Source: Halothiobacillus sp. | Lineage (GTDB): Bacteria > Pseudomonadota > Gammaproteobacteria > JAAZVP01 | Reading direction: 5' to 3' | Assembly (NCBI GenBank): GCA_018623495.1 | Contig: JAAZVP010000002.1 | Location: forward strand, 1-64,000 | Length of the DNA: 64,000 nucleotides | Notes under the pieces: model-generated | Databases searched by the model: none | Told to the model about the DNA's origin: nothing | The model's input: the letters and a program-made list of their open reading frames with translations, nothing else | Shown here: positions 59,567 to 64,000 of the stretch, piece by piece | Position numbering within the stretch: the first letter of the stretch is position 1 | Layout of the letters: every line of letters begins with the position of its first letter | Position numbers and translations under genes: made by a program

Positions 59567-60195
59567 ACCCCGAGCACTGGCACCAGCGCTGGCAGGAGGG
59601 GCGCATCGGCTTTCACCGGGACGCGGTCCATCCCCGCCTGGAGACGCACTGGCCGCGGCTGGTGCCCGAGACCGACAGCCACGTGCTGGTCCCGCTGTGC
59701 GGCAAGTCCCGCGACCTGCTGTGGCTGGCCGAGCGGGGCCACGCCGTCACCGGGGTCGAGTTGAGCCCGCTGGCCGTGGGCCAGTTCTTCGCGGAGAACC
59801 CCCTGCCGGCGCCCCGGGTCCGCCGCGAAGGGGCCTTCGAGCACCACGAGTGCGAGCGGCTGCGACTCTGCTGCGGGGACTTCTTCCGTCTGCGGCCGGA
59901 GGATCTGGCCGCGCCCCTGGCCATCTACGACCGGGCGGCGCTGGTGGCCCTGCCCGCGTCCATGCGCGGCGACTACGCCGACCACCTGGCCCGCCTGAGC
60001 CCGCCGGGAACGCGGATGCTGCTGGTCTCGCTCGAACGCCCGGGCGACTCCGGCTCGGGGCCGCCCTTTTCCGTGGCCACCGCCGAGATCGAGAACCTTT
60101 TCGCCCCGGGCTGGTCGCTTGAAGAACGGGAAACGAGCGCGCCCGACGAGCGCGGGGTGCGCGAGACGGTCCTGTTCCTGGTTCGCCGCGGCTGA
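59563..60195 (+). CDS. tpm: Thiopurine S-methyltransferase-type enzyme
   Basis: 210 residues of the bacterial TPMT family: WHQRWQEGRIGFHRDAVHPRL near the N-terminus, SAM motif VLVPLCGKSRDLLWLAERGHAVTGVELSPLAV in family order, CCGDFFRL and IYDRAALVALPASMR. Bacterial TPMTs methylate selenium and tellurium oxyanions or thiols. Coupled to the preceding small gene; 69 bases before the M16 peptidase. Confidence 0.92.
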   Translation: MNPEHWHQRWQEGRIGFHRDAVHPRLETHWPRLVPETDSHVLVPLCGKSRDLLWLAERGHAVTGVELSPLAVGQFFAENPLPAPRVRREGAFEHHECERLRLCCGDFFRLRPEDLAAPLAIYDRAALVALPASMRGDYADHLARLSPPGTRMLLVSLERPGDSGSGPPFSVATAEIENLFAPGWSLEERETSAPDERGVRETVLFLVRRG

Positions 60196-60264
60196 GTTGC
60201 CCGGCATGCCGGGACCATGCCACAGTCCCGGCCTCGTTTCCCCATCCACTCATCCACGCAGACG

Positions 60265-63180
60265 ATGTCCATGCCCCAGAGCCATTCCACGTTCGAGCAC
60301 CTGCGCAGCATTCCCGTCGACGCCATCAACGTCACCGTCGAGGAATACCGCCACCGCCGCACCGGCGCGCGCCACTACCACATCGCCGCCGACGATCCGC
60401 AGAACGTCTTCCTGGTGGGCCTGCAGACGCTGCCGGCCGACTCCACCGGCGTGGCCCACATCCTCGAGCACACCGTGCTCTGCGGCTCCGAGCGCTTCCC
60501 CGTGCGCGATCCCTTCTTCATGATGATCCGCCGGTCGCTCAACACCTTCATGAACGCCTTCACCGCCAGCGACTGGACCGCCTATCCCTTTGCCACGGTC
60601 AACCGCAAGGATTACGACAACCTGCTGTCGGTCTACCTCGACGCGGTCTTCTTCGCCAACCTCGACGAGCTCGACTTCGCCCAGGAGGGCCACCGGGTGG
60701 AATTCGCCACCCCCGACGACCCGGAGACCGACCTGGTCTACCGCGGGGTGGTCTACAACGAGATGAAGGGGGCGATGAGCTCGCCGGTGGCGACCCTGTT
60801 CCAGTCGCTCACCCGGCATCTCTATCCCACCACCACCTATCACCACAACAGCGGCGGCGACCCGGAGGCCATCCCGGAGCTCACCCACGACCAGCTGGTG
60901 GCGTTCTACCGCCACTACTACCACCCGTCCAACGCCGTGTTCATGACCTACGGCGACATCCCCGCCCACGAGCTCCAGTCGCGCTTCGAGGCGCTGGCCC
61001 TGCACCGTTTCGAGGGCCCGCGGGACGTGGGTGACGGGGTACCCGACGAGCAGCGCTACACGCAGCCGGTGGCGGTCACCGAGCGCTACGCCCTGGACGA
61101 GGAAGAAACCGCCCGGCGCACCCACGTGGTCACCGGCTGGCTGCTGGGCCACAACAGCGACCCGGATGCCGTGCTCGAGGCCCAGTTGCTGGGCGGGGTG
61201 CTGCTGGAGAATTCCGCCTCGCCCCTGCTCAAGGCCCTGGAGACCAGCGACCTCGGCACCGCGCCCTCGCCCATGTGCGGCCTGGAGGACTCCAACAACG
61301 AGATGTTCTTCTCCGCCGGCCTGGAGGGCTCCGAGCCCGAGCACGCCGAGGCGGTGGAGCAGCTGATCCTCGACACCCTGCGCGACGTGGCGGACAACGG
61401 CGTCGACCCCGAGATGGTGGAGTCGGTCTTCCACCAGCTGGAACTGGGCCAGCGCGAGATCACCGGCGACGGCTTCCCCTACGGCCTGCAGCTGATCGTC
61501 CATGCCCTGCCCACCGCGCTCCACGGCGGCGACCCCATCGCCACCCTGGACCTCGACGCGGCGCTCAAGCGACTGCGCGAGAAGGTCCGCGACCCCGGCT
61601 TCGTGCCCGGGCTGGCCCGGCGGCTGCTGCTGGACAACCCCCACCGCGTGCGCCTGACCCTGGAACCCGACACCACCCTCTCCCGGGCCCGGGCCGAGGC
61701 CGAGAAGCAGCGCCTCGCCGAGATGAAGGCCGGGCTCGACGAGACCGACCGGAAGCGCATCGTGGAACGGGCCGCGGCGCTCGCCGAGCGCCAGAACGCC
61801 CCCGAGGACCCCGGCCCCCTGCCCCGCGTGGGTCTCGAGGACGTGGCCGCCGAGCTCGCCATCCCCGAGGGCGAGCGCCACGACATCGGCGATCTGCCGG
61901 GCACCTGGTACGAGCGCGGGACCAACGGGCTGGTCTACCAGCAGCTGGTCTTCGACCTGCCCGAGCTGGATCCGCAACTGCTCGACCTGATGCCGCTGTT
62001 CGCCAATGTCCTGCCCGAGGTGGGCTCCGGCGGCCGCGACTACCTCGAGACCCAGGCCCTGATGGGCCGCTACACCGGCGGCATCGGCGCCGGGGCCTCG
62101 CTGCGCGGTGCCATCGACGACACCCAGCGCGCCCGCGGCACCTTCACCCTCTCGGGCAAGGCCCTGGCGGACAACCGCGAGCCCCTGGCCGAACTGATGC
62201 GCGAGACCATCGAGAGCGCGCGCTTCGACGAACACGACCGGCTGCGCGAACTGCTCGCCCAGCTGAGCTTCCAGCGCCAGCAGGCGGTCACCGGCAACGG
62301 CCATGCACTGGCCATGACGCTGGCCGCCAGCGGGCTCTCGCCCACCGGCCACTTCGCCCACCGTTGGCAGGGGCTGGAGGGCACGCGGGCGATCAAGGCG
62401 CTGGAGGCGGCCGGCGACATCGGCGGCCTGGCCCGGCGCCTGGAGGCCCTGCGCGATGCCCTGCCGGAGGCCCCGCGCCAGCTGGTCGCGGTGACCGACA
62501 CGCGCACCCGGGCACCGCTTGCCGAGACCCTCGGCCGCCACTGGGGCGACCTCGGCGGGGGCGCGGACCGCCACGCCCTGCGTCCCGGGCGGGTGGAGAC
62601 CCCGGTGCGCCAGGCCTGGACCACCAACACCCAGGTGAACTTCTGCGCCGCGGCCTACCCCGCCCCGCCGGTGGACCATCCCGACGCCCCGGCCCTGATG
62701 GTGCTCGGCGGGCTGCTGCGCAACGGCTTTCTGCACCGCGCGATCCGCGAACAGGGCGGTGCCTACGGCGCCGGCGCCGGCTACGACGCCGACGGCGGTG
62801 CCTTCCGCTTCTTTTCCTACCGCGACCCGCGCCTGTCCGGCACGCTGGCGGACTTCGCCGCCTCGCTGGACTGGATCATGGAGGAACGCCACGAGTGGCG
62901 CGTGGTCGAGGAGGCGATCCTCGGCGTGGTCAGCCAGATGGACAAGCCCGGCTCGCCGGCGGGCGAGGCGAAAAAGGCCTTCCACAACAGCCTCCACGGG
63001 CGCACGCCGGAAAAGCGCCGGCAGATCCGTGCACGGGTACTGGAAGTCACCCTCGACGACGTGCGCGGCGCGGCCGAGCGCTGGCTGGGCGGCGTGGAGC
63101 CCAACCTGGGGATCATCTCCCACCGCAGCCTGCTGGAGGCCGACGGCGACCTGCCGGAGCTCGAGATCCACGAGCTCTGA
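60265..63180 (+). CDS. PreP-like M16C metallopeptidase
   Basis: 971 residues of the presequence protease/M16C type. The inverted zinc motif HILEH (about 66-70) sits in GVAHILEHTVLCGSERFPVRDPFF, with the Glu ligand about 75-80 residues later in YRGVVYNEMKGAM. Two large lobes are joined by a helical hinge rich in Arg/Glu (about 470-530). These enzymes enclose and degrade short unfolded peptides. No signal peptide is seen, so it is probably cytoplasmic. Start at ATG 60265, with a second ATG two codons later. Confidence 0.92.
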   Translation: MSMPQSHSTFEHLRSIPVDAINVTVEEYRHRRTGARHYHIAADDPQNVFLVGLQTLPADSTGVAHILEHTVLCGSERFPVRDPFFMMIRRSLNTFMNAFTASDWTAYPFATVNRKDYDNLLSVYLDAVFFANLDELDFAQEGHRVEFATPDDPETDLVYRGVVYNEMKGAMSSPVATLFQSLTRHLYPTTTYHHNSGGDPEAIPELTHDQLVAFYRHYYHPSNAVFMTYGDIPAHELQSRFEALALHRFEGPRDVGDGVPDEQRYTQPVAVTERYALDEEETARRTHVVTGWLLGHNSDPDAVLEAQLLGGVLLENSASPLLKALETSDLGTAPSPMCGLEDSNNEMFFSAGLEGSEPEHAEAVEQLILDTLRDVADNGVDPEMVESVFHQLELGQREITGDGFPYGLQLIVHALPTALHGGDPIATLDLDAALKRLREKVRDPGFVPGLARRLLLDNPHRVRLTLEPDTTLSRARAEAEKQRLAEMKAGLDETDRKRIVERAAALAERQNAPEDPGPLPRVGLEDVAAELAIPEGERHDIGDLPGTWYERGTNGLVYQQLVFDLPELDPQLLDLMPLFANVLPEVGSGGRDYLETQALMGRYTGGIGAGASLRGAIDDTQRARGTFTLSGKALADNREPLAELMRETIESARFDEHDRLRELLAQLSFQRQQAVTGNGHALAMTLAASGLSPTGHFAHRWQGLEGTRAIKALEAAGDIGGLARRLEALRDALPEAPRQLVAVTDTRTRAPLAETLGRHWGDLGGGADRHALRPGRVETPVRQAWTTNTQVNFCAAAYPAPPVDHPDAPALMVLGGLLRNGFLHRAIREQGGAYGAGAGYDADGGAFRFFSYRDPRLSGTLADFAASLDWIMEERHEWRVVEEAILGVVSQMDKPGSPAGEAKKAFHNSLHGRTPEKRRQIRARVLEVTLDDVRGAAERWLGGVEPNLGIISHRSLLEADGDLPELEIHEL

Positions 63181-63287
63181 GGCCGGCGACCTGCGAATTC
63201 CCGAGCGGTGTACTAAGGTTCGAACGAGGGGCGCAACCGCGCCCCGCGCTCGATCCGGTGCGATACCGATTCGCAGGAGGATTCGCC

Positions 63288-64000
63288 ATGCCCACCTTCG
63301 CCTCTCCCTCGTCGCGTCACGAAAACACCCGCGAGGTCGTTCGCCCCACCCGGGACTGGCCCGGCGTCTGCCAGGTAGAACCCACCGAACCCTTCCGCTG
63401 GCTCGCCCTGGGCATGCGCGACATGATGAACGCGCCCGGGCCCAGCCTGGCCTACGGCGCGCTGTACGTGGTGATGGGCTACCTGATCCTGGCCATGGCC
63501 AGCTTCGAGCCGCGCCTGACGCTGGCGATGATGACCGGCTTCCTGCTGGTGGGAACCTTTCTCTCCATCGGCTTCTACGAGCTCAGCCAGGAGCTCGAGG
63601 AGGACCGCGAGGTCACCTTCCTGACGGGTTTCCGGGGGCTGCGCCACAACCCGGCCAGCCTGGCGATCTTCGCCATCGTCCTGGGGCTCACCATGGGCCT
63701 GTGGTTCCGCACCAGCGCGCTGATGGTGGGGATGTTCTTCGGCAGCGTGGAACTGGCCGTCGGCGGCTGGGGCTCGCTGGTGGGGGCGATCGTCAACGGC
63801 GAGCACGGGCTGGCGTTCATCGCCACCTTCACGGCCACCGGCCTGGTCTTCGCGGTCTTCGCCTTCTGCATCAGCGTGGTCTCCATCCCGCTGATCAACG
63901 GCCGCAAGGTGGACGTGGTCCGCGCCGTGGTCACCAGCCTGCGCGCGGTACGCCACAACCCCGCCGCCATGGTGATCTGGGCGGCCCTCATCGCGTTGCT
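63288..64000 (+). CDS. DUF2189-type membrane protein, N-terminal part (cut by window edge)
   Basis: 237 codons to the edge. AGGAGG lies seven bases before the ATG. A soluble N-terminus (about 1-48) ends with PFRWLALGMRDMMNAPGPSLAYGALYVVMGYL, the DUF2189 opening motif; at least five transmembrane segments follow (about 52-72, 78-97, 118-140, 145-165, 175-205), with an internal repeat: GFRGLRHNPASLAIFA and SLRAVRHNPAAMVIW. Function unknown. Confidence 0.85.
   Translation, partial: MPTFASPSSRHENTREVVRPTRDWPGVCQVEPTEPFRWLALGMRDMMNAPGPSLAYGALYVVMGYLILAMASFEPRLTLAMMTGFLLVGTFLSIGFYELSQELEEDREVTFLTGFRGLRHNPASLAIFAIVLGLTMGLWFRTSALMVGMFFGSVELAVGGWGSLVGAIVNGEHGLAFIATFTATGLVFAVFAFCISVVSIPLINGRKVDVVRAVVTSLRAVRHNPAAMVIWAALIAL

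Overview
The window is chromosomal DNA from a high-GC, motile gammaproteobacterium. Strong third-position G/C bias, the gene order fliLMNOPQR-flhB-flhA-flhF-flhG-fliA-cheYZAB-parC-parP-cheW, the panC-panB-folK-pcnB string and the tig-clpP-clpX-lon-hupB-ppiD string all point there. The order resembles pseudomonads and the Chromatiales/Ectothiorhodospiraceae-type lineages; assignment below class is inference.

Left third (1-20.5 kb): a transposase tail abuts a FliK-like gene and a soluble FlhB-C-domain gene (flhX) on the + strand. Facing them on the - strand is one long flagellar/chemotaxis locus, read right to left. It runs from a diguanylate cyclase with a good sigma-54-type promoter, through fliL-fliM-fliN and the export gate (fliOPQR, flhB, flhA), the polar-placement pair flhF/flhG and sigma-28 (fliA), to cheY-cheZ-cheA-cheB, the array-positioning pair parC/parP, cheW and a DUF2802 gene. 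Most neighbours overlap by 1-4 bases or are a few bases apart, as in a translationally coupled operon. FliM, CheZ and the CheA linker share an acidic DE-x-x-x-LL motif that may be a common CheY docking peptide.

Middle (20.5-43 kb): tsaB with a SulP transporter, pgi, and ppc on the + strand with a terminator. Then comes a long - strand chain (panC, panB, folK, pcnB, a HAD phosphatase, yejF, yejE). The peptide-uptake operon yejABEF is split between yejB and yejE by about 1.7 kb carrying a LysR regulator, a divergent cytochrome c'/c556-type gene and a decayed TrkA-like fragment. yejA and yejB lie beyond it, followed by fabI, an isolated 26-codon membrane-peptide gene with its own terminator, ppiD, tRNA-Asp and hupB. 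hupB is preceded by a strong promoter about 325 bases upstream and a leader that can fold into a long rod-shaped RNA.

Right third (43-64 kb): the protein quality-control block lon, clpX, clpP, tig; a moxR-DUF58-transglutaminase operon on the + strand; an Rrf2/IscR-type regulator without any cysteine and with a repeat-rich promoter; a DUF1249 gene; tRNA-Arg(CCU); pyrD; an M48 protease; a family 2 glycosyltransferase; an exported GlcG/HbpS-like protein; initiator tRNA; a small unknown gene coupled to a TPMT-type methyltransferase; a PreP-like M16 metallopeptidase; and the start of a DUF2189 membrane protein cut by the window edge. No rRNA, CRISPR array, prophage or obvious defence island was seen.
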